Counted from the stretch's first letter, positions 1-8,580 are shown. The stretch is DNA of 36,932 nucleotides from an uncultured Clostridia bacterium (GCA_944412495.1 CALYBL010000036.1:1-36932); one strand, 5' to 3'. Numbers and translations: made by a program. Notes: generated from the sequence alone by a model not told the origin.

Positions 1-174
1 GCTATTTCAAGACATAGTGATAAAAAACACATTCACGAACCATATGACGAATTATTGAAAGATGCAGATGTCATGGATCACTGTTTGTACAATACTGCGT
101 TTCCCGTAGCGCAGTGGGAAATGGAACGGTATCGTAATTTGCTGATAGAATTTGGAATTAACGAGACAAAATGA
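1..174 (+). CDS. C-terminal end of an HD-domain-like protein (cut by window edge)
   Basis: The plus-strand frame is open from base 1 and ends at TGA 172-174, giving the last 57 residues of a protein whose start lies outside the window. The visible end contains AISRHSDKKHIHEPYDELL, then KDADVMDHCLYN. This pattern (HSDK, then a KDADV-H-LYN stretch) resembles the C-terminal part of clostridial HD-domain phosphohydrolases. The metal-binding HD residues would lie upstream and cannot be checked. A strong terminator follows 20 bases after the stop, so this is the last gene of its transcript. It converges on spoIVA. The family call is from pattern recognition only. Confidence 0.55.
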   Translation, partial: AISRHSDKKHIHEPYDELLKDADVMDHCLYNTAFPVAQWEMERYRNLLIEFGINETK

Positions 175-192
175 GTATGCTCTTACACAAAT

Positions 193-233
193 TACGCCCT
201 CCGAAGAAACAATCTCTTTCGGAGGGCGTTTTT
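193..233 (+). terminator. Rho-independent terminator after the HD-like gene
   Basis: A perfect 11-bp stem, CGCCCTCCGAA (195-205) with TTCGGAGGGCG (218-228), has a 12-base loop and is followed by five T on the plus strand. It ends transcription of the left-edge gene and also lies just beyond the spoIVA stop codon. Minus-strand use is less likely because the T tract is on the plus side. Confidence 0.9.
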
Positions 234-299
234 CTAAACTTCCTTATGTGGCGTTGGCTTTTAAGCTCAGCCCCTTTTGTTTTATCTTGTTTAGACAGG

Positions 300-1778
300 T
301 TAAAGTATAATGCATATAAGCCCGCTGCAGCCCTCGTTTATTACGCGCTCCAGTGTCTCCTGCATCCTCATGCGCGCCTCGGACGGCATTCTGGAGAGCT
401 TTGAGTGCAGCCCCTCGTTTACCAGCTCATGAAGGGATTTGCCGAATATGTTCGACTCCCATATCTTTATCGGATCCTCCTCGAATTCCTGAAGCATATA
501 CATTATGAGGTCCTCCGACTGCTTTTCGCTGCCGACTATTGGGTTTACCTCAGTGGTTATTTCCGCCTTCATCATGTGTATTGACGGCGCAGAGGCCCTG
601 AGTCTTACGCCGTAGCGGCCGCCCTGCTTCATTATCTCCGGCTCCTCGAGGCTTAACTCCTCCTTCGACGGCATCACTATACCGTAGCCCGTGGTCTCCA
701 CCTCGTCAAGCGCGTCCTTTACGCGGTCATATTTTTTCTTTATATCCACCAGCTGTGCCATGCTCGTTATGAGATCCTTCTCGTCGTGTATCTCAAGCCC
801 AGTTGTATCGGTAAGCACCTGATAGAATATATGGCTTTGAATCTTGACGTTTATCCTTGCGCTGCCTATTCCAAGATCTACGCCGGATATCTCGGCGCTT
901 TCCACCGAATCGCAGCCGGCAATCGCATCGGAAAGCATATTTATGTCGCGTATGTGCTGTATCTTGGCCGCCGCATTCTTTATGGTGCCGAAAAGGCTGT
1001 CGCGCAGGCCGTGGCTGCCGTCAAGCGACGTTATCCAGTGCGGCATATCTACCGCTATTTCCCTTACCGGAAACTCAAAGAGCACCTTGGAGATGATGTC
1101 CTTTATCTCCGACTCGGTCATCTCGAGGCAGTTGACCGGCATTACGGGAACGCCGTATTTTACCGACAGGTCGGCCGCCATATCCATGCTTCCGGCTGAG
1201 GTCGGGTACATGCAGTTTAAAAGCACGATAAACGGCTTCTTTATCTGTTTGAGCTCGTTTATTACCCTTTCCTCCGCCTCCTCGTATTCCTCGCGGGGAA
1301 TATCGCTTATGCTGCCGTCTGTAGTCACCACAAGCCCTATCGTCGAATGCTCGTTTATGACCTTGCGCGTGCCTATTTCCGCCGCCATGTCAAACAGCAC
1401 CGGCTCGTCGTACCATGGCGTCATTACCATGCGAGGCTGGTCGCCCTCTATGTAGCCCAGCGAGCTCGGCACGATATAGCCTACGCAGTCTATCATGCGC
1501 ACCTTGAACACAGAGTTGCCGTCAAGCCTGACCTCTACGGCCTCCTCCGGTATGAATTTCGGCTCAGTAGTCATTATGGTCCTGCCAGCCGCCGACTGCG
1601 GCAGTTCGTCGTTCGCCCGCTCGCGCCGGTAATCGCTCGTTATGTTGGGCAGCACCAGCGTATCCATAAATCTCTTTATGAAAGTGGATTTGCCCGTCCT
1701 TACCGGACCTACCACACCGATATAGATATCTCCGTCGGTGCGCTGTGCTATGTCTTGATAAATATTAAGTTCTTCCAT
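300..1778 (-). CDS. spoIVA: Stage IV sporulation protein A (spore coat morphogenetic ATPase)
   Basis: SpoIVA hydrolyses ATP to polymerise into the basal layer of the spore coat on the outer forespore membrane, anchored by SpoVM. The 492-residue length matches the family. A Walker A motif, GPVRTGKST, lies at about residues 24-32, followed by a TRAFAC-type GTPase-like region with IDCVGY near residue 97. The C-terminus ends GLICIIL, close to the B. subtilis tail known to contact SpoVM. The start is an ATG with AAAGGGGAGG just upstream. It lies 36 bases after sipL, most likely in one transcript, and converges on the left-edge gene. Nothing is truncated. Confidence 0.97.
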   Translation of the reverse strand: MEELNIYQDIAQRTDGDIYIGVVGPVRTGKSTFIKRFMDTLVLPNITSDYRRERANDELPQSAAGRTIMTTEPKFIPEEAVEVRLDGNSVFKVRMIDCVGYIVPSSLGYIEGDQPRMVMTPWYDEPVLFDMAAEIGTRKVINEHSTIGLVVTTDGSISDIPREEYEEAEERVINELKQIKKPFIVLLNCMYPTSAGSMDMAADLSVKYGVPVMPVNCLEMTESEIKDIISKVLFEFPVREIAVDMPHWITSLDGSHGLRDSLFGTIKNAAAKIQHIRDINMLSDAIAGCDSVESAEISGVDLGIGSARINVKIQSHIFYQVLTDTTGLEIHDEKDLITSMAQLVDIKKKYDRVKDALDEVETTGYGIVMPSKEELSLEEPEIMKQGGRYGVRLRASAPSIHMMKAEITTEVNPIVGSEKQSEDLIMYMLQEFEEDPIKIWESNIFGKSLHELVNEGLHSKLSRMPSEARMRMQETLERVINEGCSGLICIIL

Positions 1779-1814
1779 TTCGTCCTCCCCTTTAAGGCAG
1801 AGATATTTATATTT

Positions 1815-3350
1815 TTATACGCTCGGTATAAGTAGCATAGCGTTTTCCGACAGCACTTCATCTCCGATGCCATTAAGCGACATTACCTCTTCTATGGAAG
1901 TGTTGTAGAATTTCGCTATATCCCACAGCTTTTCACCGGCCTCGGCGTAATATATTATCAGAGCAGCCCTGCTCGCATTACTGCTCTCACCGCTTTCATC
2001 GGCTTCGGCAGAGACTATGACGTTCTTGCGGAATATCTCGAACACCTCGGCGGATATGCTCAGCTCCACCTTGACCTCCACCGAGCCCGGAGATGTCATA
2101 TTATAGCTTGACGCAAGCGACACCACCGACGGAGAGCAGCGGTATTCCTCAATTTGGCAATCCAAATCGTGCGAATACTCGTAATCGACCGGGCGTTCAA
2201 AGTAGGCCGCGCTTCCGCCGGCGTCCTCGCCAAGCATGCATATTATGACCTTGCCGCCTATTATCAGCTTTTTGCCCTCGCACCGCACCGAATCAACCGA
2301 CGAATCACACCACATGTCATGCACCGTCGCTATCGAATCGGATGGCAGCTCTATTCTTTTTCCGCATTCAAAGGACTCGCGTATCTCGCCCGCCAGCCGC
2401 TCAAAGGTCACCGTGTCCTTAGTGCTGTTTACTCCGCATTTTGTGCAGTAAACGTCATACATCACGGGAACCTCCGTGCTGCAGTACGCCGCAATGCTTA
2501 CCAATACCTTTGCCGAAACGCTTATGGCTCTCGTTTCGCCGTTCATTCCTGTGCGCGGCTTTACGTCGAGAGTTATCACATCGGCGTCAATTACACAGCA
2601 GCAATCTTCATTTATGCCCTCTATGTCCACAATCTGCGATATTGGCAGAACATTCTCGACAACATGCAGCGCCCTGTCGACGTCGGAGGAGTAAAGTATG
2701 CTTACGGCTAAATCTCCCTTTATGACTGCCTTGTTGCTGACTATTTTGCAGTCCGTCACCGCAGCGTTCGCGTCGCTCCTTATGATTGTCCGTATGGACG
2801 GCTCGTTTTCCGGCAGCGTCATGTCGTCGTTTATCATGACGTACTTTTCAGCGTCGCCTATCTGCGAGGTTACGGACACATTTTCTCTGAGCATCTGCAC
2901 GCCCTCAGCATCTATGTCGCATATTATCTGGCGCTGGCACTTTTTTCTCACCTTAATGTCAAGCGACATGGCTCCGTGAATATCCACCCTGCGGCTGCTG
3001 ACAGCCCGGCAGTTTACAAACTCAGTTTTCGCCCTAACTCTTACGGCACCGTCTAAGTCCGGGTCGGTCTCCACCGTTTTTGTAAAGCTCCACGGATATT
3101 CAAAGCTGTTGATATCGCCTCTTTCCTCGTCCGCGTATATCAGGCATATGTACGCTGTACCCTCTATGGTTATCATACCGCCCGTCGCAGAAGAGGAATT
3201 TATTCGCGGCGTTACCCTGCATTTAAGTATCCGGGATATATCCGGGCAATAGTCCGGCAGTGTAAAATCAGTGTCTATTGCCTGCTCGACCGTTTCGCTG
3301 AAAATCGGGCCGGTTACGGCAATATCCTGCTCTGTTACCCTGAAATCCAT
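1815..3350 (-). CDS. sipL: SipL-type spore coat protein (DUF3794 repeats plus C-terminal LysM)
   Basis: This 511-residue protein begins with a DUF3794 segment (MDFRVTEQDIAVTGPIFSE) and carries further DUF3794-like beta repeats in its middle. It ends in a LysM domain at about residues 465-511 (GEKLWDIAKFYNTSIEEVMS). This is the architecture and length of Clostridioides difficile SipL, the functional counterpart of Bacillus SpoVID, which binds SpoIVA through its LysM domain and is needed for coat encasement. No signal peptide is seen, fitting a mother-cell protein. The start is an ATG with AAGGAGAGG 9 bases upstream. It directly precedes spoIVA, supporting the role. Other DUF3794-LysM proteins exist, so the exact name rests mainly on context. 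Confidence 0.85.
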   Translation of the reverse strand: MDFRVTEQDIAVTGPIFSETVEQAIDTDFTLPDYCPDISRILKCRVTPRINSSSATGGMITIEGTAYICLIYADEERGDINSFEYPWSFTKTVETDPDLDGAVRVRAKTEFVNCRAVSSRRVDIHGAMSLDIKVRKKCQRQIICDIDAEGVQMLRENVSVTSQIGDAEKYVMINDDMTLPENEPSIRTIIRSDANAAVTDCKIVSNKAVIKGDLAVSILYSSDVDRALHVVENVLPISQIVDIEGINEDCCCVIDADVITLDVKPRTGMNGETRAISVSAKVLVSIAAYCSTEVPVMYDVYCTKCGVNSTKDTVTFERLAGEIRESFECGKRIELPSDSIATVHDMWCDSSVDSVRCEGKKLIIGGKVIICMLGEDAGGSAAYFERPVDYEYSHDLDCQIEEYRCSPSVVSLASSYNMTSPGSVEVKVELSISAEVFEIFRKNVIVSAEADESGESSNASRAALIIYYAEAGEKLWDIAKFYNTSIEEVMSLNGIGDEVLSENAMLLIPSV

Positions 3351-3753
3351 AATGGCCTACCTCTCCTTTTCGTTTTCTATTAGCATAATATTCATCTGTC
3401 CTTTTTCTTATGCACAAATTTACGCTTTTGCTTTATTTTGTGCATTATGTGCCTGCCGACAGTGTATTATACTAATTGATATGAGAATACAGGCCGTTTT
3501 ATTCTGCTTATCCAGCTTTATTTATTTTTCATTTTAGCATTTGGCGAATGTATATATGCGCAATTTTCTTTTAACCCCGTCAGGCGCCGTGCTCATGCAA
3601 ATATCGGCGCTTAAATTAACACATGTACACGGCATATTCGTCTTAAAGAGAGACATATACAAAAGGCAGGGGTGCTCTCACCCCTGCCTTTTCTCTCAGA
3701 CAGCTGCCTTTATTATTCCGGCTGCGTTTTTATGTACTGCCTTTTAAAACACA
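3351..3753. other. Intergenic region between spoVM and sipL
   Basis: About 400 bases hold the spoVM terminator (3657-3694) and then an AT-rich stretch that should contain the sipL-spoIVA promoter on the minus strand. A TATAAT-like box is present at about 3466-3471, but no matching -35 box or convincing SigE promoter (ATA-type -35 with CATACA-type -10) could be aligned. The plus-strand frames here have no ribosome binding sites and no recognisable product. Confidence 0.6.
3657..3694 (-). terminator. Strong terminator downstream of spoVM
   Basis: AAAAGGCAGGGGTG (3661-3674) pairs perfectly over 14 bp with CACCCCTGCCTTTT (3679-3692) around a CTCT loop. T runs flank both sides, so it could work in either direction. 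On the minus strand it closes the long def-to-spoVM operon and separates it from sipL-spoIVA. Confidence 0.9.
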
Positions 3754-3834
3754 TCAGTCGTCCTTTTTTATTCCGAAAATAAGCTTCAGCAAACCTCTTA
3801 AGACCTTCGGGCTTTTTACAACGACAACCTTCAT
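3754..3834 (-). CDS. spoVM: Stage V sporulation protein M (26-residue coat anchor peptide)
   Basis: A 26-codon gene reads MKVVVVKSPKVLRG, then LLKLIFGIKKDD, then TGA. It matches SpoVM in length, in the N-terminal MK plus beta-branched residues, in Pro9 followed by a basic residue, and in the amphipathic helix ending in charged residues. SpoVM sits in the outer forespore membrane, recognises its positive curvature and recruits SpoIVA. The ATG has GGAGG 9 bases upstream; a nearer ATG is in another frame and too close. The position after thiN is as in B. subtilis, where spoVM follows yloS/thiN. It ends 60 bases before a strong terminator. Confidence 0.93.
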   Translation of the reverse strand: MKVVVVKSPKVLRGLLKLIFGIKKDD

Positions 3835-3853
3835 CGGACATGACCTCCATAAA

Positions 3854-4012
3854 TCAGCATTTTAGAAAGGCGATACCTAAAAACACCATAGCAATTGCCA
3901 GTATCATAAGCAGAAACCTGGCCGGAAATATACAGGCAAGCGCGATGCCTATTCCAAAGGCTACGGCAAACGGGACCCAGGAGCCCCTGCCTCTATGCCG
4001 GTAATAGCGCAC
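3854..4012 (-). CDS. Small two-helix membrane protein upstream of spoVM
   Basis: This unrecognised 52-residue protein has a basic N-terminus (RYYRHRGRGSW), then two hydrophobic segments (FAVAFGIGIALACIF and FLLMILAIAMVFLGIAFL) split by a short P-A-R turn, so it should be a membrane hairpin. It ends 19 bases before the spoVM start codon. No ATG is in frame; GTG at 4012 is preferred because GGTGA lies 5 bases upstream, and GTG at 4021 or 4024 would add 3 or 4 residues. The frame is closed by a stop at 4049-4051. Position suggests co-expression with spoVM, but no function can be assigned. Confidence 0.6.
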   Translation of the reverse strand: MRYYRHRGRGSWVPFAVAFGIGIALACIFPARFLLMILAIAMVFLGIAFLKC

Positions 4013-4113
4013 ATATCTCACCACTTTCGTGCAGCAAGCCCTTATGGCTTAAGCAGGTATCCTTAGCATCGTCTGCTACAGTATACGCGCGCTGCCGACT
4101 GTGTGTGAAAGGT

Positions 4114-4782
4114 TTATTCTTCTGCCTGAATTATTAAAAGCGTACCACTTTTTACCGATATCTTGGCAACATCCTCTGTTATTTCGTTGCTGACGCCAAG
4201 CGGAAAGTTATTTTTCAGCAAAAAGTTATGCAGCGGATATTTTACACCGCTCAATGTTACCCCTTCGGCGTCACCGCCGAATGCAAGCACAGATAAATAC
4301 TTATATCTGCTTCTCTTTATCTCCGTATAGCCGTTTTTCAGCATTGTGAATTCGGAATGGTCGCCCAGCATCACGCACCGGCATCCCATGTCCGCGAGAT
4401 ACTTCAGCATGACTATGTTTGCGGCCGTATGGTCCGGACGCCCGCCTATACCGCCCAAAATGTAAAATTCCCTGTATCCGCGCTCAAGACCAAGCTTTAT
4501 CGCAGCCGCAGTGTCGGTGTCATCCTTCTCGGCCGGCAGCCGTATTATCTCAGGCCCGCATCCCTCACAGGCCAATTTATGCTCCGATAATAATTCCGTT
4601 AAATACTCCCCGGCGTTATCTGAGTCGAAATCGCCTAAAATAACATCCGGTATGACTCCCATTTTCGCCGCATGGCGCAGCCCGCCGTCGGCACAGATAA
4701 TAAAATCCCCTTTCGATATTATCTCAAGGGGTAATTTTATGTTTTCAATTTTATAAGCCGCAAGTATTACGCATTTTCCCAT
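4114..4782 (-). CDS. thiN: Thiamine pyrophosphokinase
   Basis: ThiN transfers pyrophosphate from ATP to thiamine to make thiamine pyrophosphate. The 222-residue product shows the family signature in order: CADGGLRHA near the N-terminus, GDFDSD, EKDDTDTA and GGIGGRPDHT, which form the nucleotide and substrate site. The start is taken as the ATG at 4782 (MGKCVILAAY) because GAGG lies 7 bases upstream; an in-frame ATG at 4803 would extend the overlap with rsgA. The two genes overlap by only a few bases near 4791 and are translationally coupled. The rpe gene that lies between rsgA and thiN in B. subtilis is absent. No TPP riboswitch is visible. Confidence 0.92.
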   Translation of the reverse strand: MGKCVILAAYKIENIKLPLEIISKGDFIICADGGLRHAAKMGVIPDVILGDFDSDNAGEYLTELLSEHKLACEGCGPEIIRLPAEKDDTDTAAAIKLGLERGYREFYILGGIGGRPDHTAANIVMLKYLADMGCRCVMLGDHSEFTMLKNGYTEIKRSRYKYLSVLAFGGDAEGVTLSGVKYPLHNFLLKNNFPLGVSNEITEDVAKISVKSGTLLIIQAEE

Positions 4783-4790
4783 AACGACCT

Positions 4791-5684
4791 CTATACTTCC
4801 CATTCGTTTATGCTTTTCAGCTCGCCGTACATTTCCACATAATCCCTATGCCGCACCTCGCTTATCTTCCCCTCTGAAACTGCCGCGATAACGGCGCAGC
4901 CCTGCTCCTTAACATGGGTGCAGGAGGTAAACTTACAGCGGCCTATATACTCCTCAAACTCCGAAAAGCAGTATTGCAGCTGGCTGCATGGGATATGATT
5001 TTTACCTGTAAACTCCCATGACGAAAAACCGGGTGTGTCGGCTATGTAGCCGCCGCCGATACCCTTTATAAGCTCCACATGGCGGGTGGTGTGCCTGCCG
5101 CGGCGCAGCTTTGCACTTATCTCGCCCGTCTGGGTGCCGGCTGATGGACACAGGCAGTTGAGTATGCTTGATTTTCCGACGCCGGAATTTCCGCACAGCG
5201 CCGCAAGCTTCCCGCTGACAAGCTCCCTAAGCGTGTCTATCCCCTCGCCCGTCTGCGCCGATACGCTAAGCAGCGGATACGGCGTTTTCTTATATATTTC
5301 AATAAGCTCACCAGGGTCACCCTCGTCAATCTTATTGAACACTATAACCGGCTTTATGTCACGGTATTCCGCCGCGGCCGTTATTTTATCAATAACCGCC
5401 GGTGACGGCTTGGGCAGCGAAACGGCCGACACTATCACAAGGAGGTCGATATTTGCCACTGCCGGACGTATCATGCTGTTTTGGCGCTCCGCAACCTCCG
5501 TAATGCAGGCCGATATCTCACTGCCGCCAAAGTCAATCTCTATATTCACTCGGTCGCCCACAAGCGGCTTAAATTTATCGTTGCGGAATCTTCCGCGCGC
5601 CTTGCAGGCGTACGTCTCTTCTCCGCAGTCGACATAATATATGTCGGACACAGCTTTAACGATAAGACCCTTATCAGTCGTCAT
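4791..5684 (-). CDS. rsgA: Ribosome small-subunit GTPase RsgA
   Basis: RsgA is a circularly permuted GTPase that assists late maturation of the 30S subunit. The order is an OB-fold N-terminus (about residues 1-65), then FNKID (G4), then GNSGVGKSS (G1), then DTPGFSS (G3), the permuted order typical of the family, and a C-terminal zinc knuckle with C-x7-H-type spacing (CKFTSCTHVKEQGC). Length is 297 residues from ATG 5684. A longer in-frame reading up to 5840 would overlap the prkC tail and has a low-complexity Arg/His N-terminus, so it is rejected. The start overlaps the prkC stop by 11 bases. Confidence 0.94.
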   Translation of the reverse strand: MTTDKGLIVKAVSDIYYVDCGEETYACKARGRFRNDKFKPLVGDRVNIEIDFGGSEISACITEVAERQNSMIRPAVANIDLLVIVSAVSLPKPSPAVIDKITAAAEYRDIKPVIVFNKIDEGDPGELIEIYKKTPYPLLSVSAQTGEGIDTLRELVSGKLAALCGNSGVGKSSILNCLCPSAGTQTGEISAKLRRGRHTTRHVELIKGIGGGYIADTPGFSSWEFTGKNHIPCSQLQYCFSEFEEYIGRCKFTSCTHVKEQGCAVIAAVSEGKISEVRHRDYVEMYGELKSINEWEV

Positions 5685-7821
5685 AAGTCCTGCCTGTTCT
5701 TCTCGACGTGTTTGACGATGCCGTACCTGAAGAAGTGCTCGGTGCTGAGGAAGTATCATCATCGTCGTCATCGTCCGGCCTTGAGGCGGATGATGACGGA
5801 CTGCTCGACGACGGAGTCGAAGATGATGACGACGGTTCACTTGATGTCACGTTTATAAACGGCGAATCATCATATACCCTGTTTACATAATTCAAGGTAT
5901 TGTTTGCAAAATCATATGCCAGCTCCTGATAATTATATCCGTTTATCCTTATCAGTACAACGCCCTGTGCCTCCGTGGTTTCATACGGAATCTCCGCAGA
6001 CTTTGTAGTGGCAAGATTTATTGTACTCGTCGTGCTTCCTATAACATTATTATTGAGATAAAGAACTATGCTGTTCGCCCTGATGTTCATTTCCTGCGAG
6101 AAATCAAGATGTATCGTGCCGGTGTACACTGTCGGTTCGGGCGATACGCCGGTGCTTACTACAACATCAACCTTAGAATATGCCTCCACCTGAGAATCCG
6201 GCTCGGGCGTCTGGCGTATAATACAGTTAGCGGCAACATCGCCGTTATCCTCATAAGTCACATTCCCAAGAGAAAGGCCGTAATTAAGCAGCATCTGCTC
6301 GGCCGTTTCCAAGGTATAATTTGCAAGGCTCGGAACTGTCACAAGAGTCGGCGCCTTGCCAAGACTTACATATATCGTCACTGTCTGCCCGGTTGCTATA
6401 AGAGAGCCCGGCTCAGGATTGGTCTGCATGACTATATCGGCCGCATACTCCGCTTCGCCGTTTACAACATTGCTGTAACGCTCCTCAACCGTGTAGCTAA
6501 TTCCCAAATCGTCAAGCCTTGTCTTAACGTCGTTGAGGCGCAGGCCCACAAGGTCAGACGGCAGCTCCATTGTCCTCGGTCCGGAGCTTACCACTAACTG
6601 TATGGTGGAGCCGCTCTTTATCGGAGTATCCTGTGTGGGAGTCTGTCTTATTATCGTATCATACGGCTGGTCGGAATTTTCATATTCTCTCAGCACAATA
6701 TTGTACTCACTATAAATCGGGTCGGCCATGACCTCAGTGTATAAAAGCCCGACAAAGTTCGGACAAGGTATTTCCTCCGATGTTCCTTCTTTCATGAACA
6801 CATTGTAAAATATTATTACCGCCACGACTATGACCACTATAAACGCCGCGGCAATTCCCGCCATTATCGCCACCATGGGCGGCTTTTTGACGGTCTCCTC
6901 ACCATCCTCAGAGTTATCGTCGGACTCCCCTATCTCGCCTATATATTTCGTGGGGGATTCGTCTACATTATGGACATAGCTGAAAACAATCTGCGGCTTT
7001 TTGCGGAAAGCCTCCAAATCGTTGAGCATCTCTGTCGCTGACTGATACCTTTTTTCCGGATCCTTCTCCATGGCGTGCATGACTATCTGCTCAAGACCCA
7101 GAGGTATATTCTCGTTTATCTGACGCGGCCATACCGGCTCGCGCTGCAGCTGCATTATGGCCACCGAAACTGCACTGTCCGATTCGAACGGGAGCTGGCC
7201 TGTCAGCATTTCATAAAGAAGCACACCAACCGAATATATATCGGACTTTTCGTCCGTAAACTCACCCTTGGCCTGCTCAGGGCTTATATAATGCACCGAG
7301 CCTATCGCCTTGTCCGTCATGGTGCGCTGCTCGCTGCGCGAAAATCGCGCTATGCCGAAATCCGTCACCTTAATTGTGCCGTCCTTAAGCAGCATAATAT
7401 TCTGCGGCTTTATGTCCCTGTGCACTATTCCCTTTGAATGTGCATGCTGAAGCGCGCGGAGTATCTGTATAGTAAAATACACCGCTTCCCTCTCATCAAG
7501 GCACTGCTTGCGCTCTATATACTGCTTGAGTGTGATGCCGTCTATATATTCCATTACAATGTACTGGATTTCGTCGCCGAAGCTTACGTCGTAAACCTTG
7601 ACTATGTTGGGATGAGACAGCACAGCTATTGCCTTGGACTCATTCTTGAAACGACGGCGGAACTCCTCATTGGCCAAGAACTCCTCCCTGAGTATCTTGA
7701 CTGCAACTATGCGGTCATCAATGGTATCGTATGCCTTATATACCATTGCCATGCCGCCGACGCCGATTATCTCCTTTATCTCATAGCGCCCGTCCAGCCG
7801 TTTGCCAATATATTTATCCAA
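5674..7821 (-). CDS. prkC: PASTA-domain serine/threonine protein kinase PrkC
   Basis: This 715-residue membrane kinase senses muropeptides or lipid II and in B. subtilis acts in germination and wall control. The cytoplasmic kinase domain has GVGGMAMVYKA (20-30), catalytic Lys42, HRDIKPQN (134-141) and DFG (154-156). One transmembrane helix lies at about 316-340, followed by three extracellular PASTA repeats (about 350-414, 418-487, 493-558), a beta-rich segment to about 655, and an unusual Ser/Thr-rich tail with seven consecutive Asp. The ATG follows the prpC stop by 17 bases, so kinase and phosphatase are co-expressed, as in B. subtilis. Confidence 0.95.
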   Translation of the reverse strand: MDKYIGKRLDGRYEIKEIIGVGGMAMVYKAYDTIDDRIVAVKILREEFLANEEFRRRFKNESKAIAVLSHPNIVKVYDVSFGDEIQYIVMEYIDGITLKQYIERKQCLDEREAVYFTIQILRALQHAHSKGIVHRDIKPQNIMLLKDGTIKVTDFGIARFSRSEQRTMTDKAIGSVHYISPEQAKGEFTDEKSDIYSVGVLLYEMLTGQLPFESDSAVSVAIMQLQREPVWPRQINENIPLGLEQIVMHAMEKDPEKRYQSATEMLNDLEAFRKKPQIVFSYVHNVDESPTKYIGEIGESDDNSEDGEETVKKPPMVAIMAGIAAAFIVVIVVAVIIFYNVFMKEGTSEEIPCPNFVGLLYTEVMADPIYSEYNIVLREYENSDQPYDTIIRQTPTQDTPIKSGSTIQLVVSSGPRTMELPSDLVGLRLNDVKTRLDDLGISYTVEERYSNVVNGEAEYAADIVMQTNPEPGSLIATGQTVTIYVSLGKAPTLVTVPSLANYTLETAEQMLLNYGLSLGNVTYEDNGDVAANCIIRQTPEPDSQVEAYSKVDVVVSTGVSPEPTVYTGTIHLDFSQEMNIRANSIVLYLNNNVIGSTTSTINLATTKSAEIPYETTEAQGVVLIRINGYNYQELAYDFANNTLNYVNRVYDDSPFINVTSSEPSSSSSTPSSSSPSSSASRPDDDDDDDTSSAPSTSSGTASSNTSRRTGRTYDD

Positions 7822-7838
7822 TAATATTCACTCCTGTC

Positions 7839-8567
7839 CTATTCGGATAAAACCACTACGGTGATATTGTCCCCGCCGCCGCCCGTATTTGCCTGGTCTA
7901 TGAGCATGGCAGGAAGATTAGAAAAGCTGTTTTTCTCTATAATGTCAATGATTTTATCACTGCTGACATAATTTGTAAGTCCGTCTGTGCAGATAAGCAG
8001 TATCTTGCCAGGCTCAAGCTCAGCCTCGTTATAATCTACATCTACCGTTTCACTCACGCCGAGCGCCCGGGTTATGACATTTTTGCGAGGATGGAACTGC
8101 GCCTCCTCAGGCGTCAGCTGGCCGCTTTCTATCATGTTCTGCACAATGGAATGGTCCCTTGTTATCTGCATAAGCGTGCCGCCGCCTGCGATATATGCGC
8201 GGCTGTCGCCCGCGTGAACTATATGCGCTACACCTCCGGCTATAACCGCCGCCACCGCAGTAGTGCCCATGCCTGAGAGTGCCTCCACAGAACGCGACAT
8301 ATCAAATACGCTGACATTAGCGGCGTACATTGCAGAGCTTAGCATAGTCCTGATGGAAGCAGAGCTCATGCCCTCGCGGTATGATGCAGATATATGTTCT
8401 GACAGTATCCTGACCGCCGTAACGCTCGCTATGTTGCCGCCGTTTGCACCGCCCATGCCGTCGCATACTACCGCCCATGCAACGCCGCCCGGCAGCTCAC
8501 CTGCGGAATATGAGTCCTGGTTAGATGAGCGCACCAGCCCTTTATTCGATTTCGCTGCAATTCGCAC
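7839..8567 (-). CDS. prpC: PP2C-family protein phosphatase PrpC/Stp
   Basis: A 242-residue metal-dependent PP2C phosphatase that removes phosphate from PrkC and its substrates. Motifs visible are SNQDSY (about 15-20), VVCDGMGGANGG, MGTTAV, HAGDSRAY, TRDHS and TDGLTNYV, which supply the metal-binding aspartates. The start is a GTG at 8567 with AAGGAGG six bases upstream; no ATG start fits as well. It lies 13 bases after rlmN and 17 bases before prkC, the same order as in B. subtilis. Confidence 0.95.
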   Translation of the reverse strand: MRIAAKSNKGLVRSSNQDSYSAGELPGGVAWAVVCDGMGGANGGNIASVTAVRILSEHISASYREGMSSASIRTMLSSAMYAANVSVFDMSRSVEALSGMGTTAVAAVIAGGVAHIVHAGDSRAYIAGGGTLMQITRDHSIVQNMIESGQLTPEEAQFHPRKNVITRALGVSETVDVDYNEAELEPGKILLICTDGLTNYVSSDKIIDIIEKNSFSNLPAMLIDQANTGGGGDNITVVVLSE

Positions 8568-8580
8568 AGTATCCCTCCTT

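Noticed and set aside
171-404. 77-residue frame over the left-edge terminator
   Set aside because: It reads through the terminator hairpin and into the spoIVA 3' end on the opposite strand.
3351-3480. SigE promoter for sipL-spoIVA
   Set aside because: An ATACACT-like -10 near 3461-3467 has no correctly spaced -35; regulation by SigE is expected from biology but not demonstrable here.
5685-5840. 52-residue N-terminal extension of rsgA
   Set aside because: It is the out-of-frame reading of the prkC Ser/Asp tail; the ATG at 5684 gives the standard RsgA length.
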